NCBI RefSeq assembly: GCF_007904085.1
Contig: NZ_CP042326.1
Coordinates: forward strand, 496,001 to 560,000
From: Euhalothece natronophila Z-M001
GTDB taxonomy: Bacteria > Cyanobacteriota > Cyanobacteriia > Cyanobacteriales > Rubidibacteraceae
Direction of reading: 5' to 3'
DNA: 64,000 nt
Part shown: positions 8,912-17,690 of the stretch, one piece after another
Position numbering within the stretch: the stretch's first letter is position 1
Layout of the letters: each line of letters opens with the position of its first letter
Notes under the pieces: generated by a model
The model's database searches: none
What the model was told of the DNA's origin: nothing
What the model saw: only the letters and a program-made list of their open reading frames with translations
Program-made: the position numbers and the translations under genes

Positions 8912-10251
8912 TAAAGTCCGACAGGACAACCTTAAATCTTTTGTGTTAGAATTAATTTAACCACAAAGTTCAGCATAAGATGTTTGTCTTAGAGTTTAAG
9001 GTCAAAGCCAAAAAAGCTCAAACTCAAGCCATTGACGAAGCAATTCGGACGACACAATTCATCCGAAATAAGTGCATTCGTTACTGGATGGACAATCAAG
9101 GCGTTAATAAATACGCTCTCAACAAACTCTGTAAACAATTGGCAGAGGAGTTTTCTTGGGCTAAAGAACTAAACTCTATGGCAAGACAGTCTGCTGCTGA
9201 ACGAGCTTGGTCTTCAATTAGTCGGTTCTATGACAACTGTAAAAAAGGAATTAATGGAAAGAAAGGGTATCCTCAGTTCCAAAAAAACAACCGCAGTGTT
9301 GAATATAAAACATCTGGCTGGAAGCTCGACCTAAATACCCGAAAGCATATAACTTTCACTGACAAAAAAGGCATTGGTCGGGTGAAATTAGTTGGAACTA
9401 GAGACTTACACTTCTATCATCCTGATGAAATTAAACGAGTACGGTTACTTCGCAGGGCTGACGGTTACTATTGTCAATTCCTGATTAATACAGAGGTAAA
9501 AGAACAATTAGAACCCACCAAGAGAACCATAGGATTAGATGTTGGTTTAGAATCCTTCTATACTGACTCTGATGGTCATAAAGAACCTAATCCTCGTTTC
9601 TTTAGAGAGGGAGAACAGAAATTAAAACGGCTTCAACGCCGTCTTTCTAAGAAACAGAAAGGATCATCTAATCGCAGAAAAGCTAGACAGAAGTTAGGTA
9701 AAGCACATTTAAGAATAAGTAGGCAACGTAAAGAACACGCCTTGAGACTGGCGCGTTGCGTAGTGAAGTCTAACGACTTCATCGCCTATGAAAACTTAAA
9801 GGTGTCTAACATGGTTAAGAACCACTGTCTAGCTAAGTCAATCTCAGATGTTGGTTGGTATCAGTTCCGAGTGTGGTTAGAGTATTTTGCACAAAAGTTT
9901 GGGAAAGTAGCGGTGGCTGTTCCTCCTCACTACACTTCTCAAGAATGCTCTAATTGCGGTCGAATTGTGAAAAAGTCTCTATCAACTAGAACCCATGCTT
10001 GTCAGTGTGGGACTAAATTGGATAGAGATGAAAATGCCGCGATTAACATTCTGAGAGAAGGACTCCGTACAGTCGGGCGGACTGGAACGGCTGGCTTCGA
10101 GCCAGACTCAAAGCTTGTGGAGAGACCCGCTTCTACTTCAGTTGTTTCCGAACAATTGGGGCAAGCGGACTCGTCTGCTGGAAACCTAGTTTCTAGTAGT
10201 TAGAAGCAAGAATCTCCCACTATAATCTCTGATTTAGTGGGAGAGCGTCAA
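8912..10251 (+). mobile_element. TnpB-only IS200/IS605-group element (IS-A)
   Basis: The left end begins with TAAAG and a small hairpin (GTCC at 8916-8919, GGAC at 8924-8927). A TAGAAT box at 8947-8952 may be the tnpB promoter. The right end has a 9-bp hairpin (CTCCCACTA 10214-10222, TAGTGGGAG 10235-10243) and ends GTCAA, like IS-B in this window. There is no tnpA, so mobility would need a transposase supplied in trans. The exact left edge is uncertain by a few bases because no target duplication is made. Confidence 0.75.
8980..10203 (+). CDS. tnpB: RNA-guided endonuclease TnpB
   Basis: 407 residues, normal for TnpB. The N-terminal part carries the family pattern TQFIRNKCIRYWMDN. The RuvC motifs are intact: Asp in IGLDVGLESF (about 185), Glu in FIAYENLKVS (about 269) and DRDENAAINI (about 348), with a CSNC...CQCG zinc ribbon between the last two. 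TnpB cuts DNA guided by an omega-RNA made from the gene's 3' end and the element's right end, which helps retain the element at its site. The guide would be the bases just after position 10251. The catalytic residues suggest an active enzyme. Confidence 0.92.
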   Translation: MFVLEFKVKAKKAQTQAIDEAIRTTQFIRNKCIRYWMDNQGVNKYALNKLCKQLAEEFSWAKELNSMARQSAAERAWSSISRFYDNCKKGINGKKGYPQFQKNNRSVEYKTSGWKLDLNTRKHITFTDKKGIGRVKLVGTRDLHFYHPDEIKRVRLLRRADGYYCQFLINTEVKEQLEPTKRTIGLDVGLESFYTDSDGHKEPNPRFFREGEQKLKRLQRRLSKKQKGSSNRRKARQKLGKAHLRISRQRKEHALRLARCVVKSNDFIAYENLKVSNMVKNHCLAKSISDVGWYQFRVWLEYFAQKFGKVAVAVPPHYTSQECSNCGRIVKKSLSTRTHACQCGTKLDRDENAAINILREGLRTVGRTGTAGFEPDSKLVERPASTSVVSEQLGQADSSAGNLVSSS

Positions 10252-10332
10252 TCGTGTACGTGCTTTTGGGCAAACAGGTGGGGGAGAGTTTACCCTTAAG
10301 CTCACTCGTTTACAACCGATAGAAGAAAACTG
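10252..10332 (+). pseudogene. 3' fragment of a tiny ORF split by IS-A
   Basis: Right after the element an open frame (NRVRAFGQTGG, then [15 protein letters not shown], stop TGA at 10330-10332) runs without its own start codon. It is in frame with the fragment at 8891 once IS-A is removed. I do not recognise the peptide. It ends 9 bases before surE, so it may once have been read with it. Confidence 0.4.
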
Positions 10333-10341
10333 AGTTGGTAT

Positions 10342-11142
10342 ATGACAAAATTGCTGATTAGCAACGATGATGGCATTTTTGCGATGGGAGTTCGGACGCT
10401 TGCTAATACCCTTGCTACTGCCGGATATGATGTCACCGTAGTTTGTCCAGACCGTGAACGTTCGGCTACGGGTCATGGGTTAACCTTACATCAGCCAATA
10501 CGGGCTAATATTGTCGATAGTTTATTTCATTCTTCGGTTACGGCTTGGTCTTGTTCAGGGACTCCCTCTGATTGTGTCAAATTTGCCTTAAGCGCAGTGT
10601 TAGATTCTCCTCCTGATTTTGTCCTTTCTGGAATTAATCATGGCTCAAATTTAGGGACTGATATTCTCTATTCAGGAACCGTCTCCGCCGCGATGGAGGG
10701 AACTATTGATGGCATTCCGAGCCTTGCCTTAAGTTTAGCTAGTTATACGGCAACTGAGTTTACTACTGCAGCGATAGTTGCCCGACAATTACTAGAAAAA
10801 TTACCCCCAATTCCGCAAGGAACCCTCCTCAATGTGAATATTCCGCCAGTTAGCAAAGAAGAAATTGCAGGCACGATGCTGGTTCGACAAGGTTTAAGGC
10901 GTTATATTGAACAATTTGAAAAACGGCTTGATCCTCGAGGTAAAAGCTATTACTGGCTAGCGGGAGAAGTCATTGAGGAAATGCCTCAACCCGAAGCTAA
11001 AGAGTTACCTACAGATGTGATGACTGATATAGAAGCAATTAAACACAACTATGTCACTTTAACCCCGCTAGAGTTTGATCTTACCAATAGTCACAGTTTT
11101 CAAGCCTTAGCAAATGATGGAGTGAATTATTTGAATCTTTAA
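10342..11142 (+). CDS. surE: 5'/3'-nucleotidase SurE
   Basis: A 266-residue survival protein SurE, a metal-dependent phosphatase that dephosphorylates nucleoside 5'- and 3'-monophosphates in the cytoplasm. The metal-binding aspartate pair is in [12 protein letters not shown] (residues 9-10). Further family marks are [15 protein letters not shown] (about 37-51) and [19 protein letters not shown] (about 94-112), which carries the conserved metal Asn. The length matches the family. It is followed by the regulatory region of the gif-like gene, so its transcript probably ends before 11187. Confidence 0.95.
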   Translation: MTKLLISNDDGIFAMGVRTLANTLATAGYDVTVVCPDRERSATGHGLTLHQPIRANIVDSLFHSSVTAWSCSGTPSDCVKFALSAVLDSPPDFVLSGINHGSNLGTDILYSGTVSAAMEGTIDGIPSLALSLASYTATEFTTAAIVARQLLEKLPPIPQGTLLNVNIPPVSKEEIAGTMLVRQGLRRYIEQFEKRLDPRGKSYYWLAGEVIEEMPQPEAKELPTDVMTDIEAIKHNYVTLTPLEFDLTNSHSFQALANDGVNYLNL

Positions 11143-11186
11143 AATGTAACTTAATTTTACAGATTTGGGAAACAAGCCCCTAAGAC

Positions 11187-11222
11187 TTGACATTTTTTTG
11201 GGCAAACTGTAACAATATATAC
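11187..11222 (+). promoter_or_regulatory. Promoter region with NtcA-binding site
   Basis: A perfect GTA-N8-TAC palindrome, the NtcA consensus, lies at 11209-11222. A TTGACA box is at 11187-11192, which puts the NtcA site over the expected -10 and start point. That placement fits repression by the nitrogen regulator rather than activation, as is known for the gif genes that NtcA switches off under nitrogen starvation. The start point itself is inferred. Confidence 0.65.
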
Positions 11223-11236
11223 AGAAATAAATTAAA

Positions 11237-11306
11237 TCGTTCATCTTTCTAGCTGAATTTGAAACCTAGAAAGACGGAAGTAGGGGTTATTTCCCGAAGG
11301 AACGCG
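11237..11306 (+). promoter_or_regulatory. Glutamine riboswitch (glnA RNA motif)
   Basis: The aptamer core is recognisable: P1 arms CGTTC (11239-11243) and GAACG (11300-11304), a P2 hairpin with arms CTTTCTAG and CTAGAAAG, the invariant GACGGAAGTAGG (11273-11284) and CCGAAGGAACGCG. This matches the cyanobacterial glutamine-I aptamer, which raises expression when glutamine is bound. It sits in the leader of the gif-like gene, 37 bases before the ATG, so nitrogen sufficiency should switch that gene on. Confidence 0.85.
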
Positions 11307-11343
11307 CCTCAACCCATCACAACAGATAAAGGAGGCGGAATCC

Positions 11344-11685
11344 ATGAAACTTACATATCGTGGTACTCAGTACGAAAAAAATGCACCCGTTGTTGAAACG
11401 CAACCCAAAGAAGTAGTTGGACGCTATCGCGGTTTAGACTGGCGTTTTTACGGGGCGAAAAAACCCTTATATTTGCAACCACGAGCTAATTTAACTTATC
11501 GCGGAGTTACCTATCAGGTACATCCTACTGTTGCTAATACTCCCGATGTTTCTGTTAAGCCTAATGCCAAGTTAGAACCCGTTGAAACTAAAGCACAGAG
11601 CTTAATGCGAAATCAGGTGCTAAAATTCAAAAAACGTCAAAAAGCTATGCTCAGTCGCGCTACAGCAGAAGTAAAAAGTCACTAA
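11344..11685 (+). CDS. gifB: DUF4278 protein, probable glutamine synthetase inactivating factor (IF17-like)
   Basis: 113 residues. Two DUF4278-type segments (KLTYRGTQY at residue 2 and NLTYRGVTYQVHP near 50) precede a basic C-terminal helix, LMRNQVLKFKKRQKAMLSRA. That helix resembles the arginine-rich region with which the cyanobacterial inhibitors IF7 and IF17 bind and inactivate glutamine synthetase. The leader supports this: an NtcA site at a repressing position and a glutamine riboswitch, both described for gif genes. A strong AAAGGAGG site lies 8 bases before the ATG. The gif identity is inferred from tail and regulation; DUF4278 membership is firmer. A terminator follows. Confidence 0.72.
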   Translation: MKLTYRGTQYEKNAPVVETQPKEVVGRYRGLDWRFYGAKKPLYLQPRANLTYRGVTYQVHPTVANTPDVSVKPNAKLEPVETKAQSLMRNQVLKFKKRQKAMLSRATAEVKSH

Positions 11686-11709
11686 ACGATTAGATAACTA
11701 AGAGACGTT

Positions 11710-11737
11710 AGCAGGGGGGTTTCTCCCTGCTTTTTTT
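11710..11737 (+). terminator. Rho-independent terminator
   Basis: The arms AGCAGGG (11710-11716) and CCCTGCT (11725-11731) pair around an 8-base loop and run into TTTTTTT. It closes the single-gene transcript of the gif-like gene. Confidence 0.85.
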
Positions 11738-11810
11738 GATCCTGATCGCGAAACGTTTGCTCAGCCCTCATGCTAAATTTGATCCAATAACGGGTTAAAA
11801 AAGGCAAGTA

Positions 11811-12566
11811 ATGCAATTTAAATTAAATATTTGGCGACAACCCCATCCCAAAGCCCAAGGAAAAATGGTTGAGTATGAACTGGATCAAATTTCTCCAGAT
11901 ACTTCCTTCTTAGAAATGCTTGACATCCTCAATGAACAATTAATTGCTTCGGGAGAAGAGCCTGTCGCCTTTGATCATGACTGTCGCGAAGGGATTTGTG
12001 GCAGTTGCTCAATGATGATTAATGGGGTTCCCCACGGGGCAAAAAAAACGACCACTTGCCAGTTATATATGCGTCACTTCCATCAAGGGGAGACAATTAC
12101 GATTGAACCCTGGCGAGCCCAGCCTTTTCCTGTCATTAAAGATTTAGTGGTTGATCGCTCTGCTTTTGATGAAATTATCCAGTCTGGGGGGTTTATTACC
12201 GCTCGTACGGGAAGTGCCCCTGAAGCAAATACGACTCCTATCCCGAAAGAAGTTGCCGATCAAGCTATGGACGCAGCGGTTTGTATTGGTTGTGGGGCTT
12301 GTGTTGCTGCTTGTAAAAATGCTTCAGCAATGCTATTTGTGGGGTCGAAAGTTGCTCACCTGAATCGCCTACCTCAAGGGCAACCTGAAAAAGATCGGCG
12401 AGTTCTAAATATTGTAGAAACAATGGATCAGTTAGGATTTGGTAATTGTACTAATTATGGGGAATGTCAGGCAGCTTGCCCGCAAGGAATTACGCTTGAT
12501 GTCATTTCTAAGCTCAATCGTGACTATGCTGTGGCGAAGGCTCGTCAATTTTTTAAGTCAAAGTGA
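11811..12566 (+). CDS. sdhB: Succinate dehydrogenase / fumarate reductase iron-sulfur subunit
   Basis: A 251-residue iron-sulfur protein that carries electrons between the flavin subunit and quinone at the thylakoid or cytoplasmic membrane. The plant-type 2Fe-2S site is [12 protein letters not shown] (about residues 62-73). Two further cysteine clusters, [13 protein letters not shown] (about 158-170) and [14 protein letters not shown] (about 211-224), bind the other two centres. No sdhA, sdhC or sdhD gene is adjacent, as is common in cyanobacteria, where the subunit genes are scattered. Confidence 0.93.
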   Translation: MQFKLNIWRQPHPKAQGKMVEYELDQISPDTSFLEMLDILNEQLIASGEEPVAFDHDCREGICGSCSMMINGVPHGAKKTTTCQLYMRHFHQGETITIEPWRAQPFPVIKDLVVDRSAFDEIIQSGGFITARTGSAPEANTTPIPKEVADQAMDAAVCIGCGACVAACKNASAMLFVGSKVAHLNRLPQGQPEKDRRVLNIVETMDQLGFGNCTNYGECQAACPQGITLDVISKLNRDYAVAKARQFFKSK

Positions 12567-12603
12567 TGTTCTCGCGCCATTAGGATAGCTAGGAGAGGAA
12601 GGT

Positions 12604-14055
12604 CTAATCCAAATTGTAATCCCCTTTTTCTTCAGCGGCTTTTTGAGTCGGGGAAAATATTTTTAGTTGACCTTGTTTAGAAGCTGTGTCACCGCGTCTG
12701 CGTTCAGAGGTTCGTTCTTCGCTGGTTTCTTCGGCAATCACTTCATAAAGAATCGCCTGTTTATCTTTGGTGTTTCCTTTTCTTAAAATGCGTCCTAATC
12801 GTTGCACATATTCCCGAGTAGAACTGGTTCCCGATAAAATAATCGCAATTCTTGCATCTGGAACATCAACACCTTCATTCAAAACATGAGAGGCAACTAG
12901 GGTTTTATAGTCTCCTGTTTTAAATTTTTGCAGGATTAAATGGCGTTCTTTCACTGGGGTTTGATGGGTAATTGCAGGAATTAAAAAGTCTTGAGAAATC
13001 CGATAAACTGTCGCATTATCATTGGTAAAAATTAAAATTGGTTCTGGGGAATGTTTGGTAATTAATTCGGTTAAGACTCGCAGTTTACTTTCTGTTCCTA
13101 GTGCAATTTCTTTGGCCTGGCGATGGGCTAGCATGGCGCGTCTTCCCTGTTGGCTACGCGCACTTTCTTTGACAAATAATTGCCAGCCTTTTAAGTTAGA
13201 TAAGGAAATTCGCTTCTGTTTTAAGAATTGATTGCGGGTTTTAATGGCTTCTTGGTAAGTTTCTTTCTCTTTTGGGGAGAGTTTGACTTTAATTTCAACG
13301 GTTTTATAACGAGCAAGGGCTTCACCTGATAAAGTTTGTGGGGTTTTTCGGAATACAATAGAGCCAATCAGGGCTTCTAGTTCCCGTTCATTACCATCAG
13401 AACGTTCGGGAGTTGCTGTCAGTCCTAAACGATAAGGCGCGATCGCGCTTTCAGCAATGACTCGATAGAAATCTGTTGGGAGATGGTGACATTCATCAAA
13501 AATAAGTAGCGCATATTGATTCCCTAAGGCTTCTGCGTGAATGGCGGCACTTTGGTAAGTGGCAACTAAAATACTACTGCGATCATGAGAGCCTCCCCCC
13601 AATAACCCCAACTCAATATCAGGAAATGCTGCTTCTAATTGGGCATACCACTGGTGCATTAAATCTAAGGTGGGAACAACAATTAACGTTGTTCGGGGCG
13701 TGGCTTCCATGGCTAACTGCGCTAAATAGGTTTTTCCCGCAGCAGTGGGTAGCACTACAACTCCTTGTCTTCCCGCTTCCTTCCATTGTTGTAAGGCTTC
13801 AGCTTGATGGGAGTAGGGAGTCATTTCAAAGCGAGGATTTAAATGAAGAGAGTAAAAGGCTTTTGCCTCATCTGTAAAGCAAATTTCCTCCTGTTGGAGG
13901 GCTTCGACTAAAGCACGATAATGAATGGCTGGGATGCGAAATTTCTCCACGCGATCATCCCAAGTGGCAAAATCAAGCCAAACTTTTCCCCTTGGCGGCG
14001 GATGTAATAGTAAAGTTCCTTGATGATACCACAGTTTAGGAGTTCGTCTTGACAT
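12604..14055 (-). CDS. XPB-like DEAD/DEAH superfamily 2 helicase
   Basis: A 483-residue SF2 helicase. Motif I is LPTAAGKTYLAQ (about residue 101), motif II is FDECHHLP (a DECH variant, about 186), motif III is LTATPER, and the C-terminal lobe holds ASHVLNEGVDVPDA and the arginine-finger motif VQRLGRILRKG. The short N-terminal domain and layout resemble bacterial XPB/RAD25-type translocases, linked to DNA repair in other organisms. It begins 7 bases after glgX on the same strand, so the two are probably cotranscribed, although the functions are unrelated. Confidence 0.85.
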   Translation of the reverse strand: MSRRTPKLWYHQGTLLLHPPPRGKVWLDFATWDDRVEKFRIPAIHYRALVEALQQEEICFTDEAKAFYSLHLNPRFEMTPYSHQAEALQQWKEAGRQGVVVLPTAAGKTYLAQLAMEATPRTTLIVVPTLDLMHQWYAQLEAAFPDIELGLLGGGSHDRSSILVATYQSAAIHAEALGNQYALLIFDECHHLPTDFYRVIAESAIAPYRLGLTATPERSDGNERELEALIGSIVFRKTPQTLSGEALARYKTVEIKVKLSPKEKETYQEAIKTRNQFLKQKRISLSNLKGWQLFVKESARSQQGRRAMLAHRQAKEIALGTESKLRVLTELITKHSPEPILIFTNDNATVYRISQDFLIPAITHQTPVKERHLILQKFKTGDYKTLVASHVLNEGVDVPDARIAIILSGTSSTREYVQRLGRILRKGNTKDKQAILYEVIAEETSEERTSERRRGDTASKQGQLKIFSPTQKAAEEKGDYNLD

Positions 14056-14062
14056 GAGGGAT

Positions 14063-16216
14063 TTATTGTCTTAAAACCAACAAAGAAAATGGCGTTAAAA
14101 TAATCTCTTCTTCTCCTTGATAAATAATCTCTTCTGATAATAACCGTGGTTCATTCGTATCAATAATTATGTGCCAATTGCTGCTTTGTAACGGTAAAGG
14201 AAGTCTAAATTTAGTTTCCTCTTGATGGCAATTAAAAAATAAGAGAAAGTTATCATCACTAATTCGTTTTCCGTGGGAATCAGGTTCAGATAACTCTTTA
14301 CCATTGAGAAAGACGGTAATGGCTTGGGTGAGTGGTTCATGTTCCCATTGTTCTTCGCTACAAGCACTGCCATCAGGATGATACCAGCAAATATCACTAA
14401 CTTGGGAACCATGAATTGCCCGCTCTTGAAACCAATTCCGACGATGAAAGACGGGATGTTGTTGACGAAAGGCAATTAATTCTTGGGTAAAGGCAAGTAA
14501 TTCTTTATTTTCTGGCGATAACTCCCAATTAAACCAAGTGAGTTCATTATCTTGGCAATAGGCATTATTATTTCCTTGTTGACTACGCCCTATTTCATCC
14601 CCGCCAAGTAACATGGGTACTCCCTGAGATAACATCAGGGTTACAAGGAAATTCCGTTGTTGGCGCGATCGCGCTTTTAAGATTTCTGGATCATCGGTTT
14701 CCCCTTCCGCCCCAAAATTCCAAGATCGATTATAATCCTCTCCATCATGGTTATTCTCTCCATTTGCCTCATTATGCTTTTCGTTGTAACTCACTAAATC
14801 CCGAAGCGTAAACCCATCATGGGCGGTAATAAAATTAATACTGGCATGAGGTAATTTACCATTCGCTTGATATAAATCAGGGCTACCAGTAAAGCGATGA
14901 GCAAACTCTTGTAAGGTATTGTTTTCACCACGCCAAAAGTCACGTACAGTGTCGCGATATTTGCCATTCCATTCTGACCAAAGGAGGGGGAAGTTCCCCA
15001 CTTGATACCCCCCTTCTCCTACATCCCACGGTTCAGCAATTAATTTCACATTGGAGAGAACTGGGTCTTGATGGATAATATCAAAAAACGCTGCCAGACT
15101 ATTCACTTCATACAACTCTCTGGCTAATGCAGAGGCTAAATCAAAGCGAAAGCCATCTACGTGCATTTCTTGCACCCAATAGCGCAAACTATCCATGATC
15201 AGTTTTAAGATTTGGGGATGCCTAACATTTAGAGAATTTCCACAGCCAGTAAAATCCATGTAATAGCGCGGATCATGATCCACTAAGCGGTAATAAGTCG
15301 CATTATCAATCCCGCGAAAAGAAATGGTTGGCCCCAAATGATTCCCTTCTCCCGTATGGTTATAAACAACATCTAGAATTACCTCAATTCCTGCTTGATG
15401 TAGGGCTTTGACCATCCCCTTAAATTCTTTAATTTGTTCGCCCCTGTTACCGCTAGCACTATAGCCAGAATAGGGGGCAAAATAGCCAATCGAATCATAT
15501 CCCCAGTAATTGCGTAGCCCTTTATTCACTAAATGCCCCGGATAAGCTAAAAAGTGATGCACAGGTAGCAATTCTACTGCGGTGATGCCAAGAGACTGAA
15601 GATGATTAATAGCACTGGGTGAGGCTAACCCAGCGTAAGTGCCTTTGAGATGATCAGGAATTTGAGGATGTTGTTGGGTAAACCCTTTAACATGAACTTC
15701 ATAGATGATGCTTTCCGATAAAGGGGTTTGTAACAGTTTGTCCCCTTCCCAGTCAAAAAAAGGATTAACGACAACACACTTGGGAATTAAATGACTATCA
15801 TCGGTGTTAGAACAGGCTAAGTCTTGTTCCTCTGTTTCCCAGGGATAAGCAAAAGTTTCTTCTCCATAATGAATGTCCCCGGTAATGGCGGCAGCATAGG
15901 GATCAATTAGAATTTTTTTGCGGTTAAAGCGATGACCTTTTCGGGGGCTAAAGTCGCCATGAACGCGGTAATTATAACGTTGTCCGGGTTGTAATCCTGG
16001 GATATAGCCATGCCAAACATAGTTATGAACTTCTTTTAGGGGGAGACGAATTTCATGATCTTGTTCGGTAAAGAGGCAAAGTTCAATCTCAGTTGCATTT
16101 TCCGAGAAGATAGCAAAATTCACCCCTTCTCCATCCCATGTTGCGCCGAGGGGGTGAGGTTTTCCGGGCCAAACGTCTAAATTCACACTTTCATTTCCAA
16201 TAGGTTCCTTAATCAA
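14063..16216 (-). CDS. glgX: Glycogen debranching enzyme GlgX (isoamylase type)
   Basis: A 717-residue GH13 enzyme that hydrolyses alpha-1,6 branches of glycogen. It has an N-terminal CBM48-like domain (GKPHPLGATWDGEGVNFAIFS) and the barrel with Asp in DGFRFDLASALARE (about 354), Glu in LIAEPWDVG (about 390) and Asp in FITAHDGFTLRDL (about 467). The start appears to be TTG at 16216, since no ATG fits the family N-terminus. Only 64 bases separate it from the divergent arsR gene, so their promoters are close. The XPB-like helicase follows in the same direction. Confidence 0.93.
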   Translation of the reverse strand: MIKEPIGNESVNLDVWPGKPHPLGATWDGEGVNFAIFSENATEIELCLFTEQDHEIRLPLKEVHNYVWHGYIPGLQPGQRYNYRVHGDFSPRKGHRFNRKKILIDPYAAAITGDIHYGEETFAYPWETEEQDLACSNTDDSHLIPKCVVVNPFFDWEGDKLLQTPLSESIIYEVHVKGFTQQHPQIPDHLKGTYAGLASPSAINHLQSLGITAVELLPVHHFLAYPGHLVNKGLRNYWGYDSIGYFAPYSGYSASGNRGEQIKEFKGMVKALHQAGIEVILDVVYNHTGEGNHLGPTISFRGIDNATYYRLVDHDPRYYMDFTGCGNSLNVRHPQILKLIMDSLRYWVQEMHVDGFRFDLASALARELYEVNSLAAFFDIIHQDPVLSNVKLIAEPWDVGEGGYQVGNFPLLWSEWNGKYRDTVRDFWRGENNTLQEFAHRFTGSPDLYQANGKLPHASINFITAHDGFTLRDLVSYNEKHNEANGENNHDGEDYNRSWNFGAEGETDDPEILKARSRQQRNFLVTLMLSQGVPMLLGGDEIGRSQQGNNNAYCQDNELTWFNWELSPENKELLAFTQELIAFRQQHPVFHRRNWFQERAIHGSQVSDICWYHPDGSACSEEQWEHEPLTQAITVFLNGKELSEPDSHGKRISDDNFLLFFNCHQEETKFRLPLPLQSSNWHIIIDTNEPRLLSEEIIYQGEEEIILTPFSLLVLRQ

Positions 16217-16280
16217 TAGTTTACAAGTTTATTCTTTTGGTTTCTGTTTAAACTAGAGATATATCAATAAAAAGGCAAAA

Positions 16281-16613
16281 ATGTTTACAACCACACCAGT
16301 AACTTCCCCCGAAATTATAGCTGGCTTTCAGGCGTTATCTGAGCCCTTGCGGTTACAGATTTTAGACTTATTAAAGGAACAAGAGTTGTGTGTTTGTGAG
16401 TTGCGCGATCGCGTTTCTGTTTCACAATCTAAATTATCCTTTCACTTGAAGATTTTACGGGAAGCTAATTTAGCGCGATCGCGTCAAGAAGGGCGTTGGG
16501 TTTATTACTCCCTAAACTTGCCCCAATTTTTACAATTAGAGCAATATCTTGCCCAACTACGAGAGAATGCAACCATGCAACCAGCCAATCAATGTTCACA
16601 AGACTATTCTTAA
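16281..16613 (+). CDS. ArsR/SmtB-family transcriptional repressor
   Basis: 110 residues forming a winged helix. The recognition region is VSQSKLSFHLKILREANLARSR, and an ELCVCEL motif (about 35-41) carries the paired cysteines that sense arsenite or antimonite in ArsR proteins. It should bind DNA as a dimer and release on metalloid binding. No arsB, arsC or acr3 gene is adjacent; the nearest divergent gene is glgX. The target may be its own promoter or a distant operon. The cysteine motif supports an ArsR-like rather than a zinc-type sensor. Confidence 0.85.
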   Translation: MFTTTPVTSPEIIAGFQALSEPLRLQILDLLKEQELCVCELRDRVSVSQSKLSFHLKILREANLARSRQEGRWVYYSLNLPQFLQLEQYLAQLRENATMQPANQCSQDYS

Positions 16614-16635
16614 CTTTGCTAGCCACTTCAGTGAT

Positions 16636-17634
16636 TTAAAACTGGCAATCATTGAGATTAGTTTGGCTTAAATTCGTTTCTTCCAGATTTGCCCCTTGTA
16701 ATTTCGCACCACTGAGATTAGCTAAAGCAAGGCTCGCGCGATGAAAATCTGCCTCCTTAAGGTTAGCATTACTCAAATAAGCCCCCGACAAGTCCGCACC
16801 GCTCAACTTAGCCCCCTGTAAATTGCTTTCTGAGAGATCCGCATCCGTGAGATCAGCCCCTCGTAAATTAACCCGAGACCAATGTGCTCGATTCAAGTCT
16901 AACCCTCTTAAAGTAGTTCCTCGCAGATTAGCACCAGCAAAATCTAACTGGGGATTAAGATTAGCAATTTGACATAATTCAAGAAAATTATTGCTAGAGG
17001 CATTTTTGATGGCTTCTAGCGTTGCGAGTAGCTCTTTAGGATCGGCTTGAATGGGCTCCACAGGAAATAAAACGCCTCCTTGAGTTTTTTCATTCATCTC
17101 AAAAGAAATTAACGGAGACTGACATTGAGATTCCAGTAAAAAAAGAACAATTTTGCGATTGAGAACTGCTTGTTTATTAGGTCGCAGATCATGTCGCCAT
17201 AAACCATCAATTTCAGTAATTAGAATGTCAGATTCTCCCACTGTATAGGTTGCTTCCAGTGACCAATTAGGGGAATTTGTGGTAATTGTGCCTAAAGGAA
17301 CTCCGTCGAGCGTTGTTTCTAAAATATCTGCTCCTGCACCTAAGGCAAATTTCCAGGTTGGATGGTCGGCACTTGGGAATTTAATCACCGGTAAGTAATT
17401 CTTAATTTCTTCGCTAAAGCTAGAGAAATAAGCCTCCTGCAAGTGAAATTGAAGTATTCCTCCAGTTAAGCCATATTTGACTTGACCTTCTCCAAGTGAA
17501 AATACTTGAGGACGAAATTGACCTTCAACAGCAAGCTGAATTTCTTGGGAATTAGAATTGTCAGAACTCGGCGTTGCAATTAGCGTAAGGTCTAGAAGCT
17601 CTGTTGACTGGGTTAACCGTAAGGGTTGTGTCAT
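16636..17634 (-). CDS. Pentapeptide-repeat protein with N-terminal beta domain
   Basis: About 332 residues from the ATG at 17634; starts at GTG 17679 or ATG 17664 are also possible, and no ribosome site decides. The last 95 or so residues are pentapeptide repeats of the A(D/N)LxG type (LRGADLTDADLSESNLQGAK and onward), which fold as a right-handed beta-helix. The N-terminal 230 residues look beta-rich and are not recognised. There are no membrane segments or signal peptide. The gene lies between arsR (convergent) and mutM, 12 bases downstream of the latter. Function unknown. Confidence 0.7.
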   Translation of the reverse strand: MTQPLRLTQSTELLDLTLIATPSSDNSNSQEIQLAVEGQFRPQVFSLGEGQVKYGLTGGILQFHLQEAYFSSFSEEIKNYLPVIKFPSADHPTWKFALGAGADILETTLDGVPLGTITTNSPNWSLEATYTVGESDILITEIDGLWRHDLRPNKQAVLNRKIVLFLLESQCQSPLISFEMNEKTQGGVLFPVEPIQADPKELLATLEAIKNASSNNFLELCQIANLNPQLDFAGANLRGTTLRGLDLNRAHWSRVNLRGADLTDADLSESNLQGAKLSGADLSGAYLSNANLKEADFHRASLALANLSGAKLQGANLEETNLSQTNLNDCQF

Positions 17635-17690
17635 TTTTTCTTTTTTCTGCTGGTAGCCTCCCATTAGAGGAGTTAACACTTAGTTAAGTT

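Noticed and set aside
8588-8949. Open frames around the end of herA, including one of 62 codons starting GTG at 8761
   Set aside because: The minus-strand frame is a shadow of herA. The 62-codon frame has no clear ribosome site or recognisable family and runs into the IS-A left end.
16217-16280. ArsR operator in the glgX-arsR gap
   Set aside because: The ATATATCAATA stretch lacks the inverted arm expected for a cyanobacterial ArsR site.
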